Source: Ascoidea rubescens DSM 1968 (Eukaryota; Ascomycota; Saccharomycetes; Ascoideales; Ascoideaceae). Taken from it: a stretch of DNA of 64,000 nucleotides. Both the position numbers and the translations under genes were made by a program. Location: NCBI RefSeq assembly GCF_001661345.1, contig NW_017962914.1, positions 1,018,439 through 1,082,438 of the forward strand. Reading direction: 5' to 3'. Below are positions 54,392 through 64,000 of the stretch, one piece after another (within the stretch, counting starts at the first letter, position 1; each line of letters opens with the position of its first letter). The notes under the pieces were generated by a model. The model searched no databases. It was not told the origin of the DNA and was given only the letters and a program-made list of their open reading frames with translations.

Positions 54392-55468
54392 ATGTCTTCA
54401 TTTAGTGATGTTTTCTTCGGTGGTGAAGGTGATGAGTGTGCAACCACTAATGATTATAATGGTGAACATTGGAATGCTAGAATTTCTACTGTTCCAGTTC
54501 TTTTAGTCACCTCATTGTTTGGTGCTGTTTTCCCTGTTATGTCAGCAAATACCAAACATTCATGGATTAAAATGCCAGATTGGTGTTTCTTCTACTGTAA
54601 ATATTTCGGGTCTGGTGTTATTTTAGCAACAACCTTTATTCATCTTTTAGATCCAGGTATTGCATGTCTTGCCGATGAATGTTTAGGTGGTGTTTGGAAT
54701 GAATATCCAATGGGTTTAGCCGTTTCTTTAATTTCATTATGTATTATTTTCCTTGTTGAAATTTTGATTTATTACTTCCTTAAAGCCCACAATAAGGCTC
54801 TTAATGAATTTGAACATGATGCTGAAGCTAGTAGTGATTACAAAACCGATGCTATTCAAAAAATTGATTCTAAGACTTCTCTTGAAAAACAATTAGGTAA
54901 AATGGGACACAATCATGGTGGTGAAGTTGGTGCTACTACTGTTGATGAAAAAACTCTTTATTCAGGTCAATTAGTTACCATCTTTGTTTTAGAATTCGGT
55001 ATTATTTTCCACTCTGTCTTTGTCGGTCTTTCGTTAACTACCTCTGGTGATGAATTTACAACTTTATACGTTGTTATTGTTTTCCATCAATTCTTTGAAG
55101 GTTTAGGTTTAGGTGCCAGAATTGCATGTACTAAATGGCCAGAAAACAGAAAGTTAACTCCATATTTATTAGCTGTTGCTTATGGTTTAACCACCCCAAT
55201 CTCTGCTTCTATCGGTCTTGGTGTTAGAAAATCATATGTCCCAGGTTCAAGAACTGCTTTGATTGTTACTGGTATGTGCGATTCCATGTCAGCCGGTGTT
55301 TTATTATATTCATCATTGGTTGAATTAATGGCCCAAGAATTCTTGTATTCAAACGAGTTTGATGATTCTGTTCCAGGTAAGAGAGATGGTTTAAAGAAAT
55401 TAATCGGTGCCTACATCTTATTTATTACAGGTGCTGCTCTTATGGCTTGTTTAGGTAAATGGGCTTAA
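54392..55468 (+). CDS. ZRT1: ZIP-family plasma-membrane zinc transporter
   Basis: 358 residues from ATG 54392, eight predicted membrane spans. Hallmarks: TFIHLLDP after the second span, a His-containing loop between spans 3 and 4 (GHNHGGE, about residues 172-178), FHSVFVGLSLTTSG (span 4) and FHQFFEGLGLGARI (span 5), which carry the His and Glu of the intramembrane metal site. Length and the N-terminal start resemble S. cerevisiae Zrt1 (376 residues) and Zrt2 (422); which of the two is the closer relative I cannot decide. The protein imports Zn2+ at the cell surface. Codon use (TTA/TTG, GGT, GTT) is that of a well-expressed gene, unlike its neighbours. Confidence 0.92.
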   Translation: MSSFSDVFFGGEGDECATTNDYNGEHWNARISTVPVLLVTSLFGAVFPVMSANTKHSWIKMPDWCFFYCKYFGSGVILATTFIHLLDPGIACLADECLGGVWNEYPMGLAVSLISLCIIFLVEILIYYFLKAHNKALNEFEHDAEASSDYKTDAIQKIDSKTSLEKQLGKMGHNHGGEVGATTVDEKTLYSGQLVTIFVLEFGIIFHSVFVGLSLTTSGDEFTTLYVVIVFHQFFEGLGLGARIACTKWPENRKLTPYLLAVAYGLTTPISASIGLGVRKSYVPGSRTALIVTGMCDSMSAGVLLYSSLVELMAQEFLYSNEFDDSVPGKRDGLKKLIGAYILFITGAALMACLGKWA

Positions 55469-56050
55469 GCAAAAAATTGGACAATATATCTACAACAAAC
55501 AATTTCTTTTCATATCTTTTGATATTTTACCTTATTGTCAGAATTTTTTACTCATTAGAAATTGATCAAACAATCTTTATTGTTTTATTTCTAGGGCTCT
55601 TCTTTTTTTTTAGTTTTTGCAAACTTATGCTCTTTATGCTTTTTTAGTCTTTTTATTTTCTTTTTGTTTTACTAGTTAACAATATATAAATTTTTTTAAC
55701 TCCTGCTTATTTCCGAAATTTCAATCTCAAAATAAACTTCATCTATTATTTTTTGACAGTTGAGTGTCTGTCCCTTTCAAATTGTAGCTGTCCCTTCAAA
55801 CCCAAAAAAAATCCTTCAGAGCCATTAGAGAATAACCTGGTACTAGATCGCAACGCTAGGCTCACTGTACTCAACCCAATTGATGCCTCTAGTTAGCCAA
55901 CACCAAACTATTCTTATTCTCTACAAACAGGCGAAACAAAACCAACCAATCCGTTTGCTGTAATTCGCTTACCACCAACCGCATAAATCCGGATTATCAT
56001 CCAACCCAAATAGGAAACTTAAACATAAATGCCAAAAATAGACAAAAAGT
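55469..56050. other. 3' region of ZRT to tRNA
   Basis: 582 bp. The first about 270 bp are T-rich 3' sequence, the rest mixed composition. No gene is seen. Confidence 0.65.
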
Positions 56051-56144
56051 CGACACCAGCAGGACTCGAACCTGCGCGGGAAATCCCAAAAGATGCCTTG
56101 AAGTGAATTCAAGTCTTTCGCCTTAACCACTCGGCCATAGTGCC
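56051..56144 (-). tRNA. tRNA-Ser(UGA) with 13-nt intron
   Basis: 5' end GGCACTA pairs with TGGTGTC plus discriminator G at the 3' end. A box TGGCCGAGTGG and B box GGTTCGAGTCC are present, and the long variable arm (TGGGATTTCCCGC) is that of class II serine tRNA. The anticodon stem is AAAGA/TCTTT with loop C-T-TGA-A. A 13-nt intron (TTCACTTCAAGGC) follows position 37; its TTCAAG pairs with the anticodon-loop CTTGAA as in yeast pre-tRNAs. The mature tRNA is 81 nt before CCA. A TTTTT Pol III terminator follows at 56048-56044. It decodes UCA-type Ser codons. No CCA is encoded. Confidence 0.93.
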
Positions 56145-56510
56145 CAACAACAATCGTTTGGAACTGCTTAAAATTTATATACATTTAATTCAGATTTATA
56201 GATATTGTAGGTATTATATACAATAAGAGGATTCTGACTAGGTTTGCAACATCTAGGAAAGTGTAATTAACTGCTTTATAACCATCTACTGGCTCTTACT
56301 CAGAAATTGTTCTTCTGTCTTGATCCTCACTCGACCTGCTGCTCTTTCTGCCTTTTGCTTTTCTTGTGATAACAAAATTACAGTTTCAGTCCACGCCGAA
56401 TTGGACAGAGCTGGTTTTTATCTTCTTTCTCAAAACCGACTCATCACAATCCCACTCACCACGAATTGAGATTGATCTGCCCACCAATATATCTAAAGAG
56501 GAGCAGTAAA
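56145..56510. other. Intergenic region between tRNA and RUP1
   Basis: 366 bp containing the upstream flank of the tRNA (AT-rich) and the RUP1 promoter. No further feature is supported. Confidence 0.6.
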
Positions 56511-59304
56511 ATGGCTTGTTTACATGTCAACAAAGAGTACTTAATCCAGATCCAAGAAATGGGTTTTGGTAGGGAACAGGCTGAGAAGGCGTTGATTGTA
56601 AGTTCTATTCTTCATGCTGCCAACTTTTTAATAAACCAGAGATGACTAACAGCTACTTATCCATTTTCTCGTTTGATGTAGGAAACATCTAATAACGTTG
56701 AAAGAGCAATTACTTTGCTTTTGACTGAAGCAACTGAGGATACATCTTCTTTTGCCCCCATAAACGTATGTATCTTCTAATTTCTGATGGTTAATTCTCT
56801 TCAAATAGATTGCTAACGTTTTCCATATCTACTTTTTTCAGACTAATAAGAATATTGCTATAAACCCCAATGACAATAAAAATGATTTAATCAATAACGC
56901 TCCATATCCTGAAATAAACAATATCAATAATGACATTTCTGCTGAACCTAAGTCTGCGATTCCCTCTTTGCCCCCAAAGCACCCTTCTAGCCCCCCGTTA
57001 GAATTAAACCACTATCCATCTGATATCCCAGACTCAAACCATATCCAAACTCTTGAAGTTGACTCCCCTGAAAGTATCAGTAGTTTGTCTGCCTCACTAG
57101 ATTACTTCACTGATAAAAGCAGTCATGATGATAAATCTGAAAATTCAAACTCTAACTACAATTCAAATTATAATTCAAACTACGATTCAAGCAGAGATGC
57201 AAATTATGTTCAAAATAAAAACGACCTCTCTAGTAATTTTAGAAAATTATCGGAATACTCCGACATCGATTATGATGAAATTAGCAGTAATCACCAAAAT
57301 CAACTAGTTTCAACTTCTGCTCATATTTCCATTTATGAAGATTTAAATTCTCATAGAAAAAATTCTGATTTTCCTGCTATCTTATTACCTTTGAACTCAA
57401 TGCATTTTGACAACTATTTTGTAATGTTAATAATGATTTTACATCAGGTACCTACTTTTCAAAAAGCAATTTTATTCAATCAATTTGATGATTATGGATA
57501 TAACCCAAATTGGTGGAATTCTGAACTAATTGACTTGCCTCAATCCATCAAAAAAACACAAGAAATTGATGAAAATAAGCTTACCAAAACCATGGTTAAT
57601 GACAATAAAAAAGATCCAAATGATAATAAAGATGATAAAATTGATAAAAAAATTGGCGAAAATGATGATAAAAATGAAAAAATTAACGAAAAAATTAGTG
57701 GCGATGAAAAAAATAAAAAAAATGAAAATAAAATCATAGATAAAAGCAGTGAAAATATTTCAATAATTGATAAAAGCGAAAAGAGCGACAAGAATGATAC
57801 CAGAACAAATAGCAAAAATAATATCAATGTTCAAAACAGTGAAAACTTTAGATTTTTAATGGAAACTCAAAGAGTAGTCGGTTTTCTAAATGGTCTCTCT
57901 CAAAGATCTTTTTCGTCAGCGTTCAATTTTCTTAAATCATTTCCTACAAAACTAAGAAAATCAATAAAAAGAAACGATATTGAAGCTTCAATTAATTTGT
58001 TTTACACATGCTTATTAGAACAAATTTCTAGTTTTAATACCAAGTCTCCAGAGAATCTTGCTAATCTTTTCAGTTCCAATTTTATAACCAAAGATCAACA
58101 CTGTCTTTATAATATAATGCCAATTGATTCAGATAATATTAGATCAAATATCTATAAGACATTCATTGAGGCCATTTGGGAATCCGATTTAAACAATCCC
58201 AATGACATTCATTTAAACTCACTTAGCGATATCATATCAATGTCATTTTCTCCAATGAGTTCTTGTTCTGAATCTTTAGTATTGGATCAAGTTTTTTTCC
58301 CTCAAATTTACACTGATAAATATTTGAAAATACTTCTACATAAACAAAAAAGATTTGATAAAATAACACAAAAATTAAAAGAAATAAATCAAGACAAGAT
58401 ATCCTTAACTAGTTTCCGTGGAAAGAGAGTTGATTCATTTTTGAATAACACATCAAGGTATTTAAAAAGTCAGTTAGAAAACCCGATTGATATTACTTCC
58501 GATAAATCAAATCACACAGCCCAGGATCAAAAAACTGAAGGAAATTGTTCTCCAAATACTTTAAGTAAATCTATTACTGAGCTTGAGAATTTAGAGAAAA
58601 AAATCAAAACTTTGAAAACAAATCTTATTGAAGAGTACGAATTGTTAACTGATGAGAGAAGAAACATTGATTTTGATAATGTTACACAAATGGTTAAAGA
58701 ATTTAATATGAAATTATTGAAAAGAAAAGCTGAAAAACAAAAAAAGAGATCTTCTGGGCAAACAAGTACTCAAAAAGAGAATCTTCCTGAATCCATTATT
58801 GTTGATTCTGAAGAATTTGAATCAAGTGATAATTCTGACTCAGAAAATGATTTCATATCTGATTCGGAAATTGATAGCTACGAAGAAATTGAGCCATATT
58901 TATTAACAGGTGTAATAATAAGTGATCACCAATTTTATTATTTATTAAACCAGGAATATCCAATTTGGGTATTTGTTGAATTCGTAAACACAGCTGGGAA
59001 GTTTGATTATTTTACAGCGTCAGTTGTTGATTTCAACAATATAGAAGGTTATATTAGTGGCATAACTGGGCAAGGGGATATATCATTTCCAATTCTCTTG
59101 ACTTATGTGAAGGAGTCTGTTTATTATGCAAATGAAAAAACTGAACTTAGTAAACCTTTTATTGATTTTTTCAATAAAGATTTACAAACAGTTATAAATA
59201 CAGAAAATGACACAGAAAACATAAACAGTAATGGTTCAGATTTAGGTTCGGATGATATGAAAATGGACATATCCGATGAGGAGATTTCTTCAGTCAATAT
59301 TTAA
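56511..59304 (+). CDS. RUP1: UBA-domain Rsp5 regulator Rup1, three exons
   Basis: Three exons: 56511-56597, 56682-56765, 56842-59304; 877 residues. Introns of 84 and 76 nt have GTAAGT/GTATGT donors, GACTAAC/TGCTAAC branch sites and TAG/CAG acceptors, all in phase 0. Exons 1 and 2 code a UBA domain (MGFGREQAEKALI then ETSNNVERAITLLL), so the splicing restores a canonical fold. The rest resembles S. cerevisiae Rup1 (YOR138C, 671 residues): an ILLPLNSMHFDNYF segment (about 195), a FLNGLSQRSFSSAFNFL helix, a Lys-rich coiled coil (about 665-725) and a C-terminal domain around YYLLNQEYPIWVFVEFVN. The Lys/Asp/Asn-rich insertion (about 240-330) is low complexity. Rup1 bridges the ligase Rsp5 and the deubiquitinase Ubp2. 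Confidence 0.88.
56598..56681 (+). other. RUP1 intron 1
   Basis: 84 nt, GTAAGT donor, GACTAAC branch (56644-56650), TGTAG acceptor. Both flanking exons are in phase 0 and read into a UBA domain. Confidence 0.9.
56766..56841 (+). other. RUP1 intron 2
   Basis: 76 nt, GTATGT donor, TGCTAAC branch (56811-56817), TTTTTTCAG acceptor. It lies just after the UBA domain. Confidence 0.9.
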
Positions 59305-60089
59305 ACTAATTATATGATTGTATTAGATTGATTTTCTTTTAATTAATGTTTTTTAAGTTTTTTTAATATATTTGGTTTTATCTCTTACTTTTGTTGTTTT
59401 TATTATAAAGAAAACACTTTTTTTGTGGAATCAGTCACCTTTTATGTTTGTTACTTTAGAAGAAGAAGAATTCAGATATGCCATCGCTTTTGGTTTTTTT
59501 ACTTGATAAAATTATCGCTGTAAAAATTGCTTTTTCTAGTAATTAGAAAAAAAATTGGTTAGTATATTGCGCTATAAACAGAAGTATTAAAAAAACAAAT
59601 TTTAATATTTATTTGCTGTTTAGAACTGACTTTGCGACACATTTAAGTTAATAAGATCAATAATTAAATTTGGTTTTCAATTCAAATGATTTTTTTTTTT
59701 CTAACAGTATTCTTCACTTTTGAATTCAAATGAGCAAAATGCTACTCTGCATCTTTTTCCAGTTACGGCTTTTGATGGGCTTTTAAGCCGGTTTTTAAAA
59801 GCCGTGCTATTTTGAGAGTTTCATAGTTTGACATTACATTCAATAATTAGTGTGATCCATGCAGTTGAATGCCAACTCTTCTAGTCCCTTTACAAAAGAA
59901 ATTAATTGACATTTATTAAAAATTCAGAAATTTTATCCCATTAGGAAAAGGGATTTTGTTTTTCACTTTGTTTTTAGTAATAATAAAAATGCTTTTGGTT
60001 TACTGCTTTCATTTTGCTTTAAAAAACGTTCAAATTATAACAATTGTGTCGAATTTGTAAAATAAAAAAATAAAACATTTTGAAGAATA

Positions 60090-60148
60090 CGTTCAACGCA
60101 AACGTCGATTTTCATCCCTAAGAGGACAAAAATCGGCGGCGTCGAACG
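60090..60148. repeat. GC-rich imperfect inverted repeat / hairpin
   Basis: Left arm CGTTCAACGC + CGTCGATTTT, right arm AAAAATCGGCG + GCGTCGAACG. About 19 base pairs form with one mismatch and a 3-nt bulge, around a 15-nt loop. It stands out in AT-rich surroundings. It could be a structured RNA, a terminator or a remnant of a small inverted-repeat element. Confidence 0.75.
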
Positions 60149-60320
60149 CGATGAACCACACTACCAATATATACTTGAATATTATATATATTTCTTTGCA
60201 TCTCCGGATAGCTTGTTTGTATGGATATGAGAAGCAGGTATTGTTATATTACTATTCTACACTTGTTCTCATCATATTGTTCTACTTTACTGAAGCAGTT
60301 TCCCTCTTACATATCAACAT

Positions 60321-60344
60321 ACTATATGCACAAGTGCATATAGT
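60321..60344. repeat. Near-perfect palindrome, 11-bp arms
   Basis: ACTATATGCAC and its exact reverse complement separated by only AA. It lies about 220 bp beyond the stop codon of the F-box/LRR gene. Confidence 0.85.
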
Positions 60345-60565
60345 ACCATAATAGTGGACTCAACTGGTCCCTTAATACTGGATTAAATTTGATTGCATGA
60401 TTATGCATGATTATGCATACATGATTTGAATTTCTTTTGCCGATATATGGATTTTAATCATTTTAAACATAATAAGAAAAGTAGTTAGATATTCGTATTT
60501 TTGGTATTAATATTTCAAAAATTTGATAATTTGTTTCAATTATTTCAATTATCTGAAAGCTAATT

Positions 60566-62656
60566 TCATGAATAGGCTAACAGTTTTAAATATGAAAATA
60601 GCATTAAATTTTCAACAGTTTCCACTTTATTTGCTGATATATAAAAATGTTCCAACTTTTTTAAATGGCCAAATGTTTTAAATTTTCTCAACATTTTCTT
60701 GTCCAAGTATAATTCATCAGCAGCAATATCTATCATTTTGAGTGAATAAGATTTGAAATCATCCAAAAAATCACTTTTTTTAAGTTGGTTTATTGACAAA
60801 GATAGACTAGTTAGATTGGGAAAAGAATCGGTTATAATTATAAAGTTAGTTAGCAAATTATCCTGTAAATACAACTCTGTTAGCTGGCCAAACATTTGAA
60901 TAGTCTTTTTACTAATCAGCTCAATCTTGTTGATTGATAAATCTAGTTCTTTCAATTTTGTCAATGATCCAAGGCCAACATTATCCTTAATTTGATTAAT
61001 CTGATTTACAGCTAAATCTAACTTTTCAAGGTTGAAAAATTTGTCCAAATTATTTACTTCATTTAGTTTATTGCGTCTAAGAACCAAATGTTTCAATGAT
61101 GGAAACGTTCCATTTTTTTCTATAATGAATTCATCAACTTTATTATCTTTTAAATCTAAAAGCTCTAAATTTTGCAAATTTTTGCTAAAAACAAATCTTT
61201 TAATTGAATTGAATGATAATAATAATGTCTTTAACTTTTCAAAATTCAAAGATAAATCCAAAAGCTTGATTTTATTCAGTGATAAATCCAACAATTTAAG
61301 ATTGAGTAATTGACATATTTCGCTCGAGGTATTCAATTCAACAAGATCATAGCTCTTAGTTAAAATCAACACTTCTAGGTTTGCTAAACTGGTCAAGTTT
61401 TCAATTTCACTAATTTCGTTATGTCCCAAATTCAAATATTGTAAATTAACCAACTTTGATATATTTTCAATTTTTTTGATTTTATTAAAATACAACATTA
61501 GTTCTTTTAGGTTTATTAGATTTGATAAATTTTCAATTTTATTAATTTTGTTATATGTTAAATCTAATGTTTTTAAACGGTTTAAATTTTGTAGGCCTTC
61601 AATCTTGCTAATTTTATTAAATGATATATATAAACATTCTAAGTTTGATAAATCTGATAAATTTTTCAAAACTGTAATTTCATTATATGATAAATCTAAA
61701 TTTTTTAACGATAATAAATTTGATAGTTTGATTATTTCATCGATTATATTATGTGATAAATTTAAATATTCTAAATTTATTAAATCGATCAAAAATTTTG
61801 TAGAGCTAATGTTATTTCTTGATAAATCTAAGACTTTTAAGTTCGCTAGGCTTGATAATGTTTCAATTTGATAGATTTTATTCCAGGATAAGTTTAATTT
61901 TGTTAAATATTTGAAATTTGATAAATTTTCAACTTCAGTGAGTTCATTCCAACTTAGATTTAAATTTTTCAAATTTATTAAATGTGATAAGTCCTCGATT
62001 TTGTGAATGATGTTATTTGATAGGTTTAGTTGAGTTAGAGATTTTAGATTTGATAAATTTTTCGTTGAGCTTATTTGACATATCGATAAGTTTAATTTTT
62101 TAAGATTTTGCAATTTGCAATATTGACTTAAATCTAATAGGATTTTATCTGTTGTGGAAGACAGAGAAGCAAAAATATAGTTCAATTCAAAAGACTTCAA
62201 ATTAGTTGAGTTCTGTGATATCAATAGCTCAAATAAGCTATTTATTTTATTTGACCAAGTTGATCCAGTGTTAATCCATAAAACAATTGAATTTAAATTA
62301 GATTTTAATAGAAAAAGCATTCTAAGGTCTTCTGTATTTGAGTTTATATCATCTTCTGTTAAATATAAATGTCTTGAATGGTTCAAAAAATCAGCTTTAA
62401 ATAAACCAATCAGTTTGGATCCAATGCAAAAAATATTGTGTAGTGACAAATACATATATTGAGGATGACCTTTGAAACAAACTGAATTAAATAAAATGGA
62501 TACAGAGATGTCTTGAACCAATTTATTTTTGTATAATGTAAATAGCCAAAGCTTATCAAATGGCAAATAGGATAATATAGCTTTGATAAAATAAAATGGT
62601 AAATCATAAAGGGTTTTTTCCAAGCCAATCATCTCTTTATCAGAAAAGTTGGTCAT
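60566..62656 (-). CDS. F-box protein with SDS22-type leucine-rich repeats
   Basis: 696 residues from ATG 62656. The N-terminus (LYDLPFYFIKAILSYLPFDKLWLF, about residues 16-40) looks like an F-box. From about residue 185 to 650 there are roughly 20 leucine-rich repeats of 21-23 residues with the SDS22 pattern (L..L.LS.N.I..I..LS.L.NL). The last repeats are followed by a short cap. SDS22-class repeats bind partner proteins; with an F-box the protein would be an SCF substrate receptor. It is not the phosphatase regulator Sds22 itself, which lacks an F-box and is about half as long. Repeats are highly regular, suggesting recent duplication. Neither flank holds another gene within 1.2 kb. Confidence 0.8.
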   Translation of the reverse strand: MTNFSDKEMIGLEKTLYDLPFYFIKAILSYLPFDKLWLFTLYKNKLVQDISVSILFNSVCFKGHPQYMYLSLHNIFCIGSKLIGLFKADFLNHSRHLYLTEDDINSNTEDLRMLFLLKSNLNSIVLWINTGSTWSNKINSLFELLISQNSTNLKSFELNYIFASLSSTTDKILLDLSQYCKLQNLKKLNLSICQISSTKNLSNLKSLTQLNLSNNIIHKIEDLSHLINLKNLNLSWNELTEVENLSNFKYLTKLNLSWNKIYQIETLSSLANLKVLDLSRNNISSTKFLIDLINLEYLNLSHNIIDEIIKLSNLLSLKNLDLSYNEITVLKNLSDLSNLECLYISFNKISKIEGLQNLNRLKTLDLTYNKINKIENLSNLINLKELMLYFNKIKKIENISKLVNLQYLNLGHNEISEIENLTSLANLEVLILTKSYDLVELNTSSEICQLLNLKLLDLSLNKIKLLDLSLNFEKLKTLLLSFNSIKRFVFSKNLQNLELLDLKDNKVDEFIIEKNGTFPSLKHLVLRRNKLNEVNNLDKFFNLEKLDLAVNQINQIKDNVGLGSLTKLKELDLSINKIELISKKTIQMFGQLTELYLQDNLLTNFIIITDSFPNLTSLSLSINQLKKSDFLDDFKSYSLKMIDIAADELYLDKKMLRKFKTFGHLKKLEHFYISANKVETVENLMLFSYLKLLAYS

Positions 62657-64000
62657 AATTTGGTAGTATAGAAGGAGAATAGGAAAATGGTTGATGTAAA
62701 TCTAAGTATTGTTTTTTTATACTGTTAATATCACACCTGATTAAGAAAAACAATCAAAACTTTATTGTATTGGGGCTGTTCAGGGTTTCAAATAAGTCAA
62801 TAATAGAAACTGCTTACGGCTACTATGTAAGATGTGCTGTTTATTTTTGTATTTGATTCAGATAAAAGAAAATGTGGACCATTCTTTTGCAAAAAGATTA
62901 TGATTAAAAGAATAAACTGAGAATTTTAAGGTCTGTTCTTTTGAAATAAAACATTGAATAAGTTTGATACATGCAATGAAAAGAGTTCTAATTAAAACCT
63001 TAAAAGATAAACTAGAAAACTTATTTCAGATTAAATAGATAATTTTATAGAAGATAATCACTTGATAATTGGATTTTTAATTGTAATTGGAAATTCAGTT
63101 TGTTACATAAATATTGTCTGGTTAATAATTTACTCATTTAATGATTCTTTTTCTTATTTTTTTACTATTTAGAGATATACATAAGTTTCTATATGAGTTA
63201 ATTTATTATTGATTTATCAAATTTGTGTGAGGGATGGTTCATCTAGCAGAAAATAATTTTAATGAGTTGGTTTGTTATAAATTTTGATAAATTTTTTTAA
63301 AAGACTGTACGTTGTTTATGATAGTCGGATCAATTAAATTTGCCAAGCAACAGATAAAAAAAGGTACTATTATGTTAATAAAAAAATTTCCCTTGTTTTG
63401 TTTAAAATTAAAAACTGTTTTATTTAGGATAAATAAATTAGGATTAAAAAATGAATTCTTGAAAAGAGAAACTGCTCTTGTGGATAGCATAGGTATCTTT
63501 TTATTTGATGTTGAATATCAAAATACAAATTTCCATTAGCTAGAAGATATCTGTAACCACAAATCTTACTCAAGTTGTGATTGGGCCATAATAAACAGAA
63601 AAAAATTCAATCTTTTATACCTAAAACTGAAAATAAGCCAAGGCTGTTTTTAGTTTTGACACATGCCTATTTATGCATATAATAGCATTGCGCACTACAA
63701 ATTCGGCTTTTGAGATTTTTCAAGCCATTTTTTCATCTCAAAGCTGGTTTTCAAAAACAGTTGGTATTTTGGTGGCTTTTTGTGTTATTTTTGTTAATAG
63801 ACAAGGTTTTAAAAGACAAGGACGTTGTTATTGACTACATTGCTCTAAATATGCTGGTATCTGTTAGTGAAATTTTGTGCAATGGTTTTGGATGAGCAAA
63901 CTTCAGTAACAAGATTGTGATAGAATAGTCAATATAAACGAATAAACCATATATTACACCAATGTGGTTAAAATTTTATTTGTTTGGCTAATTTGTCAAA
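62657..64000. other. Right-end non-coding region
   Basis: 1344 bp upstream of the F-box/LRR gene. AT-rich, with short frames of at most 75 codons on both strands near 63275-63540 that are at chance level. The gcttttga-type element at 63703-63771 resembles the one at 59766-59816. No RNA gene was recognised. Confidence 0.6.

Larger units (their letters stand above)
59305..60565. other. Convergent intergenic region with hairpins
   Basis: 1261 bp between the convergent ends of RUP1 and the F-box/LRR gene. It contains a gcttttga-containing element (59766-59816) with a partner at 63703-63771, a GC-rich imperfect hairpin (60090-60148) and a 24-bp near-palindrome (60321-60344). No protein gene is supported; a 66-codon frame at 60151-60351 starts inside the hairpin's right flank and looks random. 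Confidence 0.6.

Noticed and set aside
57125-57827. Short Ile/Lys- and Leu/Ser-rich frames inside RUP1
   Set aside because: They are shifted or antisense readings of the Lys/Asp/Asn low-complexity part of RUP1.

Overview
The window is nuclear DNA of a budding yeast (Saccharomycotina). The evidence is single-exon or intron-poor genes, introns with GTATGT or GTAAGT donors and CTAAC branch sites, a ubiquitin-L40 ribosomal fusion gene, an intron-bearing tRNA-Ser, and clear orthologues of MCX1, IST1, GAL11/MED15, YBR220C, OM14, SCS3, CDC14, RPL40, RPC82, a ZRT zinc transporter and RUP1. The DNA is AT-rich, with long poly-Asn coding tracts and many microsatellites. CTG codons are nearly absent from the conserved proteins I read codon by codon, while TTG, CTC and CTA are used. 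That fits a CUG-reassigned or CUG-avoiding lineage such as Ascoidea or Saccharomycopsis but does not prove it. A Medusa-type (MedA) regulator would fit a filament-forming early-branching yeast. The species is not determined, and I see no retroelement or DNA transposon with recognisable coding parts.

Layout. 0.2-5.2 kb: a 1653-residue protein of unknown function (-), divergent from a Bre4/FUSC-family membrane transporter (+, 6.1-10.3 kb). Next come mitochondrial ClpX (MCX1) and the ESCRT regulator IST1 (both +, to 13.7 kb). 14.2-19.6 kb: a very large Asn-rich Mediator tail subunit MED15 (-). 20.3-25.2 kb: an acetyl-CoA transporter-like protein, OM14 and SCS3 (all -). SCS3 shares a GC-rich bidirectional promoter with the mitotic-exit phosphatase CDC14 (+, 25.5-27.7 kb). 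RPL40 (-, one intron) follows.

29.2-42.9 kb is mostly non-coding, about 7.2 kb and 4.4 kb on either side of the MedA-like regulator (36.4-38.6 kb), which has a G-poor, ATG-free leader. Then come a ULD_2 ubiquitin-like-domain protein (+), an RCR-type single-pass membrane protein (-) whose spliced frame holds an in-frame UAG just before the membrane span, an F-box protein (-), a sorbose-reductase-like SDR (+), RPC82 (-), a ZIP zinc transporter (+), tRNA-Ser(UGA) (-), RUP1 with two introns in its UBA domain (+), and an F-box plus SDS22-type leucine-rich-repeat protein (-). The last 1.3 kb holds no convincing gene.

Most genes are unrelated housekeeping or regulatory genes, as expected for a yeast chromosome, with no operon-like system. 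YBR220C, MCX1 (YBR227C) and OM14 (YBR230C) lie close together on S. cerevisiae chromosome II and also within 13 kb here, which points to an old conserved block. GC content is patchy: richer blocks near 10.4-13.5, 19.8-22.4, 24.5-26.8, 30.4-32.2, 35.2-35.8, 40.3-40.6 and 49.2-51.1 kb cut across gene borders.
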